DNA from: Kribbella soli
Lineage (GTDB): Bacteria; Actinomycetota; Actinomycetes; Propionibacteriales; Kribbellaceae
Length of the DNA stretch: 64,000 bases
Reading direction: 5' to 3'
Assembly: GCF_004331345.1 (NCBI RefSeq)
Contig: NZ_SJJZ01000005.1
Span: 248,001 to 312,000, forward strand
The notes under the pieces are model-generated. The model ran no database searches. It saw only the letters and a list, made by a program, of their open reading frames with translations, and was not told the origin of the DNA. Positions within the stretch are counted from its first letter, which is position 1, and each line of letters opens with the position of its first letter. Below are positions 7,311-16,198 of this stretch, one piece after another. The translations under genes were made by a program, and so were the position numbers.

Positions 7311-9290
7311 ATGGCGACCGACAAGGATCGACCCTGGGTGATGCGGACGTACGCGGGCCACTCGTCCGCGGCGGAGTCCAACGCGCTGTTCCGCCGGAAC
7401 CTCGCGAAGGGCCAGACCGGGCTGTCCGTCGCGTTCGACCTGCCCACGCAGACCGGGTACGACGCCGACCACCCGCTCGCGAAGGGTGAGGTCGGGAAGG
7501 TCGGCGTACCGGTCGCGCATCTGGGTGACGTACGGGCGTTGTTCGACCAGATCCCGCTCGCGCAGATGAACACGTCGATGACGATCAACGCGACCGCGAT
7601 GTGGCTGCTGGCGCTCTACCAGGTGGCCGCGCAGGAGCAGGGCGCGCTGCCGGACGAGCTGACCGGGACCACGCAGAACGACATCGTCAAGGAGTACCTG
7701 TCCCGCGGGACGTACGCGTTCCCGCCGGACGCGTCGCTGCGGCTGACGACCGACGTGATCGCCTACACGGTCGCCACCATGCCGAAGTGGAATCCGATCA
7801 ACATCTGCAGCTACCACCTGCAGGAGGCCGGTGCGACGCCCGTGCAGGAGTTGGCGTTCGCCCTGTCGACGGCGATCGCCGTCCTCGACCGGGTGCGGGA
7901 CGGCGGGCAGGTTCCGCCGGAGCGGTTCGGGGACGTGGTGCAGCGGATCTCGTTCTTCGTGAACGCCGGCGTGCGGTTCATCGAGGAGACGTGCAAGATG
8001 CGTGCCTTCGTCCGGCTCTGGGACGAGCTGACCCTGCAGCGGTACGGCGTGACGGACGCGAAGGCCCGGCGGCTGCGGTACGGCGTACAGGTGAACTCGC
8101 TCGGGTTGACCGAGGCGCAGCCGGAGAACAACGTGCAGCGGATCGTCCTCGAGATGCTCGGGGTGACGCTGTCGAAGAACGCACGGGCGCGCGCGGTCCA
8201 GCTGCCGGCGTGGAACGAGGCACTCGGATTGCCGCGGCCGTGGGACCAGCAGTGGTCGTTGCGGATGCAGCAAGTACTGGCGTACGAGTCCGACCTGCTC
8301 GAGTACGACGACATCTTCGACGGGTCGCATGTGATCGAGGCGAAGGTCGACGCGCTGGTTGCCGGTGCACAGGAGGAGATCGACCGCGTGCAGGCGATGG
8401 GTGGCGCGGTCGCCGCCGTCGAGAGCGGGTACCTGAAGCAGGCGCTCGTCGGGTCGCATGCCGAGCGGCGGCAGCGGATCGAGTCCGGCGAGCAGATCGT
8501 CGTCGGGGTGAACAAGTTCGAGAACACCGAGCCGTCACCACTGACCGCCGACCTGGACACCGCGATCCAGACCGTCGACCCGGCGGCCGAATCGGCTGCG
8601 CTGAAGTCGCTGCAGACGTGGCGTGCCGAGCGCGACTCGACCGCCGTCGACACCGCTCTGTCGAAGCTGCGCGCCACGGCCAAGACGACCGACAACCTGA
8701 TGCCCGTGACGCTGGAGTGCGCTCGTGCCGGCGTGACGACCGGGGAATGGGCCGGCGTACTGCGGGAGATGTACGGCGAGTACCGCGCACCGACCGGTGT
8801 CGCCGGATCCGTCGGGGTGTCCGCCGGTGGCGCCGAGATCGCCGCGGTCCGTGAGAAGGTCGCCGCCACCTCCTCCGAGCTGGGCGGCCGCCTCCGCCTC
8901 CTGGTCGGCAAGCCCGGCCTGGACGGCCACTCGAACGGAGCCGAGCAGGTCGCGGTCCGCGCCCGCGACGTCGGCTTCGAGGTCATCTACCAAGGCATCC
9001 GCCTCACCCCCGAGCAGATCGTCGCCGCCGCCGTCGCGGAGGACGTTCACTGCGTCGGTCTCTCGATCCTGTCCGGCTCCCACATGGAACTGGTCCCGCA
9101 GGTGGTCGCAGGCCTCCGCGAGGCCGGCCTGGAAGACGTCCCCGTCGTCGTCGGCGGCATCGTCCCCGAAGCCGACGCCAACTCGCTCCGGTCCGCCGGC
9201 GTGGCTGCCGTCTACACCCCCAAGGACTACGACCTCACCGGCATGATGTCCGACGTCGTCGACGTGATCCGCCAGGCCAACAAGTTGTAG
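7311..9290 (+). CDS. meaA: MeaA-type B12-dependent acyl-CoA mutase (probable ethylmalonyl-CoA mutase)
   Basis: This 659-aa enzyme rearranges the carbon skeleton of an acyl-CoA using adenosylcobalamin. Residues 1 to about 520 form the substrate TIM barrel (KGQTGLSVAFDLPTQ, NTSMTINATAMW, WNPINICSYHLQEAGA). The C-terminal 130 residues are the B12 domain with DGHSNGAEQ (D-x-H-x-x-G, the lower cobalt ligand His), GLSILSGSH and VVGGIVP. It closely matches remembered actinomycete MeaA proteins, which are single-chain and act as ethylmalonyl-CoA mutase, rather than the two-subunit methylmalonyl-CoA mutase. The crotonyl-CoA carboxylase/reductase expected with that pathway is not in the window. The ATG was chosen at MATDKDRPW. 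Confidence 0.92.
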   Translation: MATDKDRPWVMRTYAGHSSAAESNALFRRNLAKGQTGLSVAFDLPTQTGYDADHPLAKGEVGKVGVPVAHLGDVRALFDQIPLAQMNTSMTINATAMWLLALYQVAAQEQGALPDELTGTTQNDIVKEYLSRGTYAFPPDASLRLTTDVIAYTVATMPKWNPINICSYHLQEAGATPVQELAFALSTAIAVLDRVRDGGQVPPERFGDVVQRISFFVNAGVRFIEETCKMRAFVRLWDELTLQRYGVTDAKARRLRYGVQVNSLGLTEAQPENNVQRIVLEMLGVTLSKNARARAVQLPAWNEALGLPRPWDQQWSLRMQQVLAYESDLLEYDDIFDGSHVIEAKVDALVAGAQEEIDRVQAMGGAVAAVESGYLKQALVGSHAERRQRIESGEQIVVGVNKFENTEPSPLTADLDTAIQTVDPAAESAALKSLQTWRAERDSTAVDTALSKLRATAKTTDNLMPVTLECARAGVTTGEWAGVLREMYGEYRAPTGVAGSVGVSAGGAEIAAVREKVAATSSELGGRLRLLVGKPGLDGHSNGAEQVAVRARDVGFEVIYQGIRLTPEQIVAAAVAEDVHCVGLSILSGSHMELVPQVVAGLREAGLEDVPVVVGGIVPEADANSLRSAGVAAVYTPKDYDLTGMMSDVVDVIRQANKL

Positions 9291-9309
9291 GGCGTGGTAG
9301 AAGGAGTGC

Positions 9310-10128
9310 ATGACCGCTAATACTCGGCAGCTCTCCAACGGAACTGAGATCCCGGTGCTCGGACTCGGGGTCTGGCAGGTGGATGACGGGGCGGAGTGCG
9401 AGCGCGCCGTCACCTGGGCGCTCGAGGCCGGCTACCGGCTGATCGACACCGCGCAGGCCTATCGCAACGAGGCCAGTGTCGGGAAGGCGATCCGCGAGAG
9501 CGGGATCCCGCGCGAAGAGATCTTCCTGACGACGAAGTTCTACCCGGGCGGGAAGGACGCGCGGGTCGAGGCGGAGAAGAGCCTCGAGCGGCTCGGGACC
9601 GACTACCTCGACCTCTATCTGATCCATTGGCCGCAGGGCGGTCCGACCTGGGCCTGGCCGGCCATGGAAGCGGCCGTGGACGCGGGACTCACCAAGGGCA
9701 TCGGCATCTCCAACTTCAGCTCCGCCGAGCTGCAGGAGCTGAGCAAGATCGCCCGGATCCAGCCGGCCGCGAACCAGATCCAGTTCAGCCCGTTCGAGTA
9801 CCGCAAGGAGCTCGTCGAGGCTTGCGAAGAGGCGGACGTCGTCGCGCAGGCGTACAGCCCGCTCGGCACCGGTCGCCACCTCGGCCACCCGGTCATCGCC
9901 CGCATCGCTGAGGCGACCGGCCACACGCCGGCGCAGGTCCTGATCCGCTGGGCGATCCAGAAGGGCCTCTCGGTCATCCCGAAGTCCATCCACCAGGACC
10001 GCATCGTCGAGAACTTCAACGTGTTCGACTTCGAGCTGGACGACGCGGCGGTCGCCGACCTCGACGCCCTGGACACCACGAACCTGACCGCGGACGCCTT
10101 GTCCCAGAGCGGCAAGTGGTGGTCCTGA
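9310..10128 (+). CDS. Aldo/keto reductase (2,5-diketo-D-gluconate reductase-like)
   Basis: This 272-aa NADPH-dependent oxidoreductase of the AKR superfamily reduces aldehydes or ketones in the cytosol. The full catalytic tetrad is visible: Asp46 and Tyr51 (LIDTAQAYRNE), Lys76 (TTKFYPG) and His106 (LIHWPQ). The NADPH-binding tail IPKSIHQDRIVEN is also present. The sequence style is that of bacterial 2,5-diketogluconate reductases, but members of this group are promiscuous, so the substrate is open. It starts 19 nt after meaA with a GAAGGAG ribosome site and could be read through from it. Confidence 0.92.
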   Translation: MTANTRQLSNGTEIPVLGLGVWQVDDGAECERAVTWALEAGYRLIDTAQAYRNEASVGKAIRESGIPREEIFLTTKFYPGGKDARVEAEKSLERLGTDYLDLYLIHWPQGGPTWAWPAMEAAVDAGLTKGIGISNFSSAELQELSKIARIQPAANQIQFSPFEYRKELVEACEEADVVAQAYSPLGTGRHLGHPVIARIAEATGHTPAQVLIRWAIQKGLSVIPKSIHQDRIVENFNVFDFELDDAAVADLDALDTTNLTADALSQSGKWWS

Positions 10129-10213
10129 CAACACCTTCGGTCGGCCGCGACAAAGGCGGTCACAGCTCGGTGCGCTGAGGGATAGCGTGTCGGCAACCGG
10201 CGAGGGGGAGTAG

Positions 10214-11200
10214 ATGGTCCAGGACGTACTGCGAGAGCCCGCGAAGGCAGTGACCTTCCTCGTGCTCGACGTACGCCCTGGATCCGAGGACACCGCGCGG
10301 GATCTGCTGGCGGACGTCGCCGGACTGACCCGCGCGGTCGGCTTCCGCGTTCCGGACGACCGACTCAGCTGTGTTGTCGGCATCGGCGCGTCCCTGTGGC
10401 ACCGGCTCTACCGTTTGCCGGTGCCGCGCGGCCTGCATCCGTTCCGCGGGTTGTCCGGCGCCAGGCACACCGCCCCGGCGACGCACGGCGACCTGCTGTT
10501 CCACGTCCGCGCCCGCAGCCTCGACCTGTGCTTCGAGCTCGTCCGCCAGGTGATGCGGCGGCTCGCCGGCCACGTCAACGTCCGCGACGAGGTCCAGGGC
10601 TTCAAGTACTTCGACGAGCGCGACCTGCTCGGTTTCGTCGACGGCACCGAGAACCCGTCAGGTCCCGACGCGGTGGCCGCCGTCACGATCGGCGGCGAGG
10701 ATCCGGCGTACGCCGGTGGCAGCTACGTGATCGTCCAGAAGTACCTGCACGACCTGGACGCCTGGCAGGCCCTGCCGGTCGCGGAGCAGGAGCGCGTGAT
10801 CGGGCGGCACAAACTCAGCGACATCGAGATCCCGGACGCCGACAAGGCGCCGAACTCGCACGTCGCGGTGACCACGATCGTCGATCCGGACGGCACCGAG
10901 CGGCAGATCGTCCGCGAGAACATGGCCTTCGGCTCGCCGGCCGCCGCCGAGTTCGGCACCTATTTCATCGGGTACGCCGGGACACCGGACGTGATCGAGC
11001 GGATGCTGCACCGGATGTTTGTCGGCGAGCCGCCCGGCAATCACGACCGGATCCTTGACTTCTCGACCGCGGTCACCGGCAGTCTGTTCTTCGTGCCGAC
11101 CGCGGAGTTCCTCGAAGACCCGTCACCCATCACATCCCACCCGGCCGCGAGCGCGGACGGCTCGCTGGGAATCGGCAGCCTGAGAAGGAGTCGGACATGA
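10214..11200 (+). CDS. Dye-decolorizing heme peroxidase (DyP), encapsulin cargo
   Basis: DyP peroxidases use H2O2 to oxidise varied substrates. This 328-aa protein shows the family motif GFVDG at 140-144 with the catalytic Asp143 in GTENPSG, the probable heme-ligand His216 (KAPNSHVAVT) and the distal Arg234 (IVRENMAFG). The last dozen residues, DGSLGIGSLRRS, are the known C-terminal targeting peptide that docks cargo inside encapsulin shells. The stop overlaps the encapsulin start (ATGA), the usual translationally coupled arrangement. A strong ribosome site (GAGGGGGAG) precedes the ATG. Confidence 0.96.
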   Translation: MVQDVLREPAKAVTFLVLDVRPGSEDTARDLLADVAGLTRAVGFRVPDDRLSCVVGIGASLWHRLYRLPVPRGLHPFRGLSGARHTAPATHGDLLFHVRARSLDLCFELVRQVMRRLAGHVNVRDEVQGFKYFDERDLLGFVDGTENPSGPDAVAAVTIGGEDPAYAGGSYVIVQKYLHDLDAWQALPVAEQERVIGRHKLSDIEIPDADKAPNSHVAVTTIVDPDGTERQIVRENMAFGSPAAAEFGTYFIGYAGTPDVIERMLHRMFVGEPPGNHDRILDFSTAVTGSLFFVPTAEFLEDPSPITSHPAASADGSLGIGSLRRSRT

Positions 11201-12000
11201 CGAACAACCTGCACCGCGAGCTGGCCCCGGTCTCGGACGCCGCCTGGGGCGAGATCGAGGAGGAGGCCCGGCGTACCTTCACCCGCGACATCGCCGGCCG
11301 CCGCGTGGTCGACCTGGTCGGCCCGGCCGGACCGGGACTGTCGTCGGTCGGCACCGGGCACACCGAATCGGTCGAGGCGCCCGGCGAGGGTGTGATCGCG
11401 CTCCGCCGGCTGTCGCAGCCGATCATCGAGCTGCGCGTCCCGTTCACCGTCTCGCGGCAGGCCGTCGACGACGTCGAGCGCGGCGCGAAGGACTCGGACT
11501 GGCAGCCGGTCAAGGACGCCGCGAAGCAGGTCGCGTTCGCGGAGGACCACCTGGTCTTCCACGGCTCCGACGCCGCCGGGATCCTCGGCGTCGCCCCGAG
11601 CACCTCGAACCCTGTCCTCACGCTCCCGTCCGAGCCGCGCGAGCTGCCGGACACGGTCGCGCAGGCACTGCGGGCGTTGCGGCTGGCCGGTGTCAACGGG
11701 CCGTACAGCCTGCTGCTCTCCGCCGACGCGTACACCGCCGTGGCGGAGACCACCGACCACGGCTACCCGATCCGCGACCACCTGGCCCGGTTGATCGGCG
11801 ACGGCGAGATCATCTGGGCGCCGGCTCTCGAAGGTGCGCTGCTGGTGTCGACGCGTGGCGGCGACTACGAGCTGCACCTCGGTCAGGACCTGTCGATCGG
11901 GTACCTCTCGCACGACGCCGAGAGCGTCCAGCTGTACCTGCAGGAGTCGCTGACCTTCCTGGCCCTCACCGCGGAGTCGAGCGTCGTACTGCGCCCCTGA
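11197..12000 (+). CDS. enc: Encapsulin shell protein (linocin/HK97-fold)
   Basis: Encapsulins self-assemble into icosahedral protein compartments that load tagged enzymes. The 267-aa length and sequence (N-terminal NLHRELAPVSDAAWGEIEEEA, then ARRTFTRDIAGRRVVDLVGP, the SVDDVERGAKD-like helix and a C-terminal TFLALTAESSVVLRP) are typical of family 1, type T=1. It is co-translated with the DyP cargo through a 4-nt overlap, so the pair should form a peroxidase-loaded nanocompartment active in oxidative stress. Its TGA is followed immediately by the stop of the convergent glycosyltransferase with no spacer. Confidence 0.97.
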   Translation: MTNNLHRELAPVSDAAWGEIEEEARRTFTRDIAGRRVVDLVGPAGPGLSSVGTGHTESVEAPGEGVIALRRLSQPIIELRVPFTVSRQAVDDVERGAKDSDWQPVKDAAKQVAFAEDHLVFHGSDAAGILGVAPSTSNPVLTLPSEPRELPDTVAQALRALRLAGVNGPYSLLLSADAYTAVAETTDHGYPIRDHLARLIGDGEIIWAPALEGALLVSTRGGDYELHLGQDLSIGYLSHDAESVQLYLQESLTFLALTAESSVVLRP

Positions 12001-14793
12001 TCAGACCAACAGGCTCGTGCTCTTTGCCATCTTCTCCCTGAAGGCGTGCCACTTCGTCTCCGGTAGTTCGGGCGGGCCGGGGAGGAGCTGTTGGACGAGG
12101 GTGGCGCCAGGGGCCCAGGCGGCGTCCGGCAGGGTCCCCATCACGTCGGCGTACACCGACCGGAGGACCTCGGCCTGCGCGGCCCAGGAGAACCGGTGCT
12201 GCAGCTCGGGGTCGTCGGCGATGCGCTGGGCGATCCGGTCGCGGTCGGCGAGCACCACCCGGACCGCCTGCACGAGGCCGTCCACGTCACCCGCGGGGTA
12301 GACCGCGCCGAGGTCGAGCTCCTTCACCAGGTCGGCTTGCGCCGGGGTGTCGCTGGTGATGATGGGCAGCCCCGCGCCGATGTACTCGCAGAACTTGTTC
12401 GTCACCGCGATGTCGTGGTTCGGCGCGTGCAGCAGCGGGCTGAGGCCGATGGTGGCCGAGCGCAGGTACAGCGGCACGACCTCGGCGGCGACGAACGGCG
12501 CCAGGTGCACGCGGTCGGCCACGCCCAGTTCGGCCGCAAGGGCCTGCAACTCGACGGTGACGGAGTTGGGCCGCGCGACGATCGCAAGGTGGACCCCGGG
12601 CAGCTGCGGCAGCGCCTCGACAGCCGTCGCGACACCACGGGCACGGTTGACGCCGCCGCCGTACACCAGCAGCGGCACGTCATCAGGCAGCCGCAGCTGC
12701 TCGCGCAGCCCCGTGACCTCGGCGTCCTCGGGCGGCTCGACCGGCGCGTTGAGGACGACGTCAGGCAGGCCTGCCAGCTTGTGGTCACGCTGCAGCCAGT
12801 GGGCCAGCGGCTCGGACACCGTGACGACGCGGTCGGCGTCGCGGATGAACTCGCGCTCGAGATCGCTGTACGCCGCGACTCGGCGCGGAGCCACCACCGG
12901 CACGCCCGGGATGTACTCGTGGGCGTCGTAGATGATCTTGATCGTCCGCCCGTCCAGGGCCGCCCGGTGCGCCGCGCGCGCCGCGATGCCGAGCATGAAC
13001 ACGTCATGGACGTGGATGACCTCGATGAGGAGGCGGTCGAGCAGCGGGCCCAGCGTCAACTCCTGGTCGACCAGCTCGGGCATCACCCGCCGCCAGCGCC
13101 CTGTCGGCAGATAGCGGTGGAGAGTGAGCAGCCATTGGCGCCGCTTGCCGATCCCCAGGTCGCTGGTGTCGACCTCGGGCTTGGGCCGCCGGAACGGGTA
13201 CGCGCGGGCCTGGAGGATCGCGCGGTGCAGCCGCAGCAACCGCCAGCGCACCGCCCGCTGCAGCCGATCGAGGAGGGACCGCGTGGCCGGCCCGGACTCA
13301 CTGCCGGCGCGCTCGTGGTCACGGCGATCGCGGCCGCGGTCGCCGCGCAGCTCGCGGCTCGCGTACTGCCAGCGCCCGTAGGCCAGCATGTACTCGGCCT
13401 CGGTTCTGAACCACGGCCTCAGGTTGGCGTTGAGGTTGGCCAGCCGCTTGCGCCAGCCCGTCAGCAGCACCTTCGACTGGATGGTCGGGCACAACACCTG
13501 CACCTTGCCGAAGTAGCGGACGCCCCTGAACCGACGTCCGGGGATGCCGATGCAGGTGACGTCGAGGTCCCAGTTGGCCACCGTCTGCGCGTACTTGAGC
13601 ACGCGGGCGTCGACCACGATGTCGTTGCCGGCCATCATGACGACCTTCGGCCGGATCCACGACGGCTTCCAGTCGACCGGCACCGGACTTGATCGGCTCG
13701 ACTGCTCGACGAACGTCGCCAGCGCGTCGGCCGACCAGCTGCCGTCGTGCACCATCTCGACGAAGTCCGGTCCGCGTGCGGCGATCTCGCGGCCCCGCTC
13801 CGGGTGCGCGATCAGGTCGAGCACGACCTGCTCGACGGTGTCGGGGGTGGCGTCGACGATCGGCAGGTCGAGCCCGGTTTCCGCGGCCACGCGATCCCGG
13901 ACGTGCTCGGCGATGTGCCCCACCACGATCCGGCCCGCCGCCATCGCCTCGCACGCGGCGACGCCGTAGCTGCCGATGCGGAACTGGTCGAGGACGATGT
14001 CGGCGTCGCGGTAGACGGCCGGCATGTCCGCCGGGTCGACACCCTCCACCCGGCGATAGGTGATCAGGCCCCGCTGGGCAAGGCTCTCCATGATCGGGTC
14101 GATGAGATCGGAACCCTTCATGGCCGACTTGCTCGGCGCGTGGGCCACTACCGGCTTCTTGTGCTCGAGCACCGGCGAGTCGCTGTGCCAGGTGTCGACG
14201 TCGACGATCACCGGGCACCAGACCGCGTTGGGGACGTAGTCGAGGAGGTCGGGGGTGGAGACATACACCCGGCCCGGGTACGACGTGAACAGCTCGACGG
14301 CACGCGTGGAGTTCCGTTCGAGCAGCTCGACGGTCTCGTCCTCGAGGTCGGGGAACGGCGACCACGGCTCGGTCTCCGCATGCTGGCTAGGGATGCGGAC
14401 GTCGGAGCCGTGGGCGATGAGTGCCACCTGGAGACCCTTGGCGAGCAGATGCGGGATCTCGAAGGACCCGTCCGGTCCGTGCAAGGGACCGAAGATCGGC
14501 CGGGCCGCCTCGAGCAGCACGTGCGTGTAGTTGCCCACGACATGGTTGTAGAAGTTCAGCCGCCACCGCGGATTGCGCCGGTACGTGCGCGCCGGGACGC
14601 CGTAGTCGACCGGGTAGTCGAGGACTCCCTTGAAGAAGGCGAACGACGTCGCCTTCGTGGTGGCCACCCGCTCCTCGAGCGCGCGGACCCACCGAGTGCC
14701 CTGACCCGCGAAGTTGGCCGGACCAACGAGCAGCCGGACGGATGCGTCGAGCCGCTCCGGCATGCCGGCGCGCGGTTCCGAGTTCCGATCCAC
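12001..14793 (-). CDS. Two-module GT-B glycosyltransferase
   Basis: This 930-aa protein looks like two GT-B glycosyltransferases in one chain. Module 1 (about residues 15-375) has HAPSKSAMKGSDLI and GSYGVAACEAMAAGR, the phosphate/nucleotide-sugar loop and acceptor-side Glu region of GT4-like enzymes. Module 2 (about residues 385-915) starts with KVVMMAGNDIVVDARVLKYA. It contains VYGGGVNRARGVATAVEAL and NKFCEYIGAGLPIITSD, the donor-binding loop and the EX7E-like region. Modules are joined by a basic linker. No transmembrane segment is seen. I chose a GTG start because GGGGGGAAG lies 7 nt upstream; an ATG 10 codons further on is also possible. Product unknown: capsule, wall polysaccharide or glycolipid. 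Confidence 0.85.
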   Translation of the reverse strand: MDRNSEPRAGMPERLDASVRLLVGPANFAGQGTRWVRALEERVATTKATSFAFFKGVLDYPVDYGVPARTYRRNPRWRLNFYNHVVGNYTHVLLEAARPIFGPLHGPDGSFEIPHLLAKGLQVALIAHGSDVRIPSQHAETEPWSPFPDLEDETVELLERNSTRAVELFTSYPGRVYVSTPDLLDYVPNAVWCPVIVDVDTWHSDSPVLEHKKPVVAHAPSKSAMKGSDLIDPIMESLAQRGLITYRRVEGVDPADMPAVYRDADIVLDQFRIGSYGVAACEAMAAGRIVVGHIAEHVRDRVAAETGLDLPIVDATPDTVEQVVLDLIAHPERGREIAARGPDFVEMVHDGSWSADALATFVEQSSRSSPVPVDWKPSWIRPKVVMMAGNDIVVDARVLKYAQTVANWDLDVTCIGIPGRRFRGVRYFGKVQVLCPTIQSKVLLTGWRKRLANLNANLRPWFRTEAEYMLAYGRWQYASRELRGDRGRDRRDHERAGSESGPATRSLLDRLQRAVRWRLLRLHRAILQARAYPFRRPKPEVDTSDLGIGKRRQWLLTLHRYLPTGRWRRVMPELVDQELTLGPLLDRLLIEVIHVHDVFMLGIAARAAHRAALDGRTIKIIYDAHEYIPGVPVVAPRRVAAYSDLEREFIRDADRVVTVSEPLAHWLQRDHKLAGLPDVVLNAPVEPPEDAEVTGLREQLRLPDDVPLLVYGGGVNRARGVATAVEALPQLPGVHLAIVARPNSVTVELQALAAELGVADRVHLAPFVAAEVVPLYLRSATIGLSPLLHAPNHDIAVTNKFCEYIGAGLPIITSDTPAQADLVKELDLGAVYPAGDVDGLVQAVRVVLADRDRIAQRIADDPELQHRFSWAAQAEVLRSVYADVMGTLPDAAWAPGATLVQQLLPGPPELPETKWHAFREKMAKSTSLLV

Positions 14794-14959
14794 AGTGTTT
14801 CTTCCCCCCACCAGATCGCCCGTACGGTCTTGACTTTTAAGGACTAGACCGGTATTAAGACAGGCCACTCCCACGGCCTGTGCGACTGTTCTGAGTCCCC
14901 CCGGACTCAACCTATAGATGCAGTGGGACTCCCAGTTGGTTGCCAGGAACGCCCATTTG
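14794..14959. promoter_or_regulatory. AT-richer upstream region of the glycosyltransferase
   Basis: These 166 nt between the glycosyltransferase start and the MFS stop are less GC-rich than their surroundings, with TTTTAAGG, TATTAAG and CCTATAG patches. They probably hold the glycosyltransferase promoter on the minus strand. I could not assign convincing -35/-10 boxes. An in-frame open extension of the glycosyltransferase crosses part of it, but it lacks a ribosome site and coding character. Confidence 0.35.
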
Positions 14960-16198
14960 TTACCGAAGGACGCCGCTGTAGCGGAGGAGGGAAGGCGTCC
15001 AGAGGCCGAGGGCGGCGACCGCGGTGACCAGGACGACGCCGCTGACGAACGTCGTGATCCCGACGCCGTAGTGCTCCGCGAAGGCGCCCAGGGCCAGGGA
15101 CGCTACGGGCATGATGCCGATCGCCAGTTCCTGGACGCCCAGTGCGCGGCCGTGCAGGGACTCGTCGGTGGTCATCAGGAGCAGCGTCGTCTGCAGTACG
15201 CCGAACGCCGCGCTCATCACGCCGATCGCGGTCATCAGCACGAACGACACCACCGGGTCGTGGGACAGCGCGAACAGCGACCACAACGTGCCCCAGATCG
15301 CCGTACCCACCACGAACATCCCGCCCTTGAACCGGAAGTCGCCGAGCCAGGCGATTACCAGCGAACCGGTCAGCCCGCCGACGCCGGCGCAGGTCAGCAG
15401 CCAGCCGAGCCCGGCCGCGTCGAGCCCGAGTGACTCCTGCGCGAACACCGGCATGAAGGACTGCGCGATCGGCCACAGCAACGTGTTCGCGGCCAGCGTG
15501 ATCAGCAGGACGGTCGAGGCCAGCCGGTTCCGGGCGAGGTCGCGGAGACCGCTGGTGACCATCCGGAGCGCCGATCCGGTGTGCCCGCCGACTACCCGGC
15601 CGTACGCGCGCAACGGCAGCAACGTGACCAGCGAAATGGCATACCAAAAGGTCGAGACCCACAACGCGGCCGGCGCGCCCAAGCCGGTGATCATCAGGCC
15701 TCCGACCGCGGGGCCGATCACCTGCGTCATGTTCAGCGCCATCGAGTTCAGCGCGTTGGCGTTGCTGAGGTTCTGCCGGCCGACCAGGTCCATCACCAGC
15801 GAGGCGCGGGCCGGCTGCGACGGCGACTGCGCGAGGCCGATCGCCAGCCCGCCCACCACCAGCACCCAGTACGACGCCTTGCCGAGCGACGCCAGCGTGG
15901 CGACAGCGCTGACCGCCACCAGCGCCCACGAGGCCGCGACGATCAGCAGTCGCACCCGGTTGTGCCGGTCCGCGAACGCACCCGCGAACGGCCCGAGCAG
16001 CAACGGAGCCAACCGCACCGCCGTGTAGACGGCGACCAGGAAGTCCGAGTGGGTGGCCTCCCAGGCGAGCCATCCGAGCACGAGCGTCTGCGTCCAGACG
16101 CCGCCGAAGAAGAACAGGTTCGAGAACCAGAACAGCCGGAACGCCCGGTTGTCCCGGAGCGAGCCCAGCGTGCGTCCGACCGCAGTGCCGGTACTCAC
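14960..16198 (-). CDS. MFS transporter (EntS-like)
   Basis: This 412-aa, roughly 12-helix permease is of the EntS/enterobactin-exporter-like MFS branch. It opens RLGSLRDNRAFRLFWFSN in family style, has the motif-A loop GAFADRHNRVR after TM2, and carries SQPARASLVMDLVGRQNLSNANALNS between the third and fourth helices. It begins with GTG in a GTGA overlap with the upstream CodA-like deaminase gene and so is translationally coupled to it. The transporter may move the deaminase substrate or product. A TGGCATACCA box resembling the neighbouring GntR operators lies inside this gene (15637-15646). Confidence 0.9.
   Translation of the reverse strand: MSTGTAVGRTLGSLRDNRAFRLFWFSNLFFFGGVWTQTLVLGWLAWEATHSDFLVAVYTAVRLAPLLLGPFAGAFADRHNRVRLLIVAASWALVAVSAVATLASLGKASYWVLVVGGLAIGLAQSPSQPARASLVMDLVGRQNLSNANALNSMALNMTQVIGPAVGGLMITGLGAPAALWVSTFWYAISLVTLLPLRAYGRVVGGHTGSALRMVTSGLRDLARNRLASTVLLITLAANTLLWPIAQSFMPVFAQESLGLDAAGLGWLLTCAGVGGLTGSLVIAWLGDFRFKGGMFVVGTAIWGTLWSLFALSHDPVVSFVLMTAIGVMSAAFGVLQTTLLLMTTDESLHGRALGVQELAIGIMPVASLALGAFAEHYGVGITTFVSGVVLVTAVAALGLWTPSLLRYSGVLR
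15637..15646. promoter_or_regulatory. Possible intragenic GntR box
   Basis: TGGCATACCA is the exact reverse complement of the TGGTATGCCA box in front of the GntR gene and differs by one base from the palindrome before the deaminase. It sits inside MFS coding sequence, about 550 nt into the gene. It may be chance, or an internal roadblock or autoregulatory site. Confidence 0.3.

Noticed and set aside
14794-14910. Longer glycosyltransferase start
   Set aside because: The extra 39 residues have poor coding character and no ribosome site; GGGGGGAAG before the GTG at 14793 fits better.
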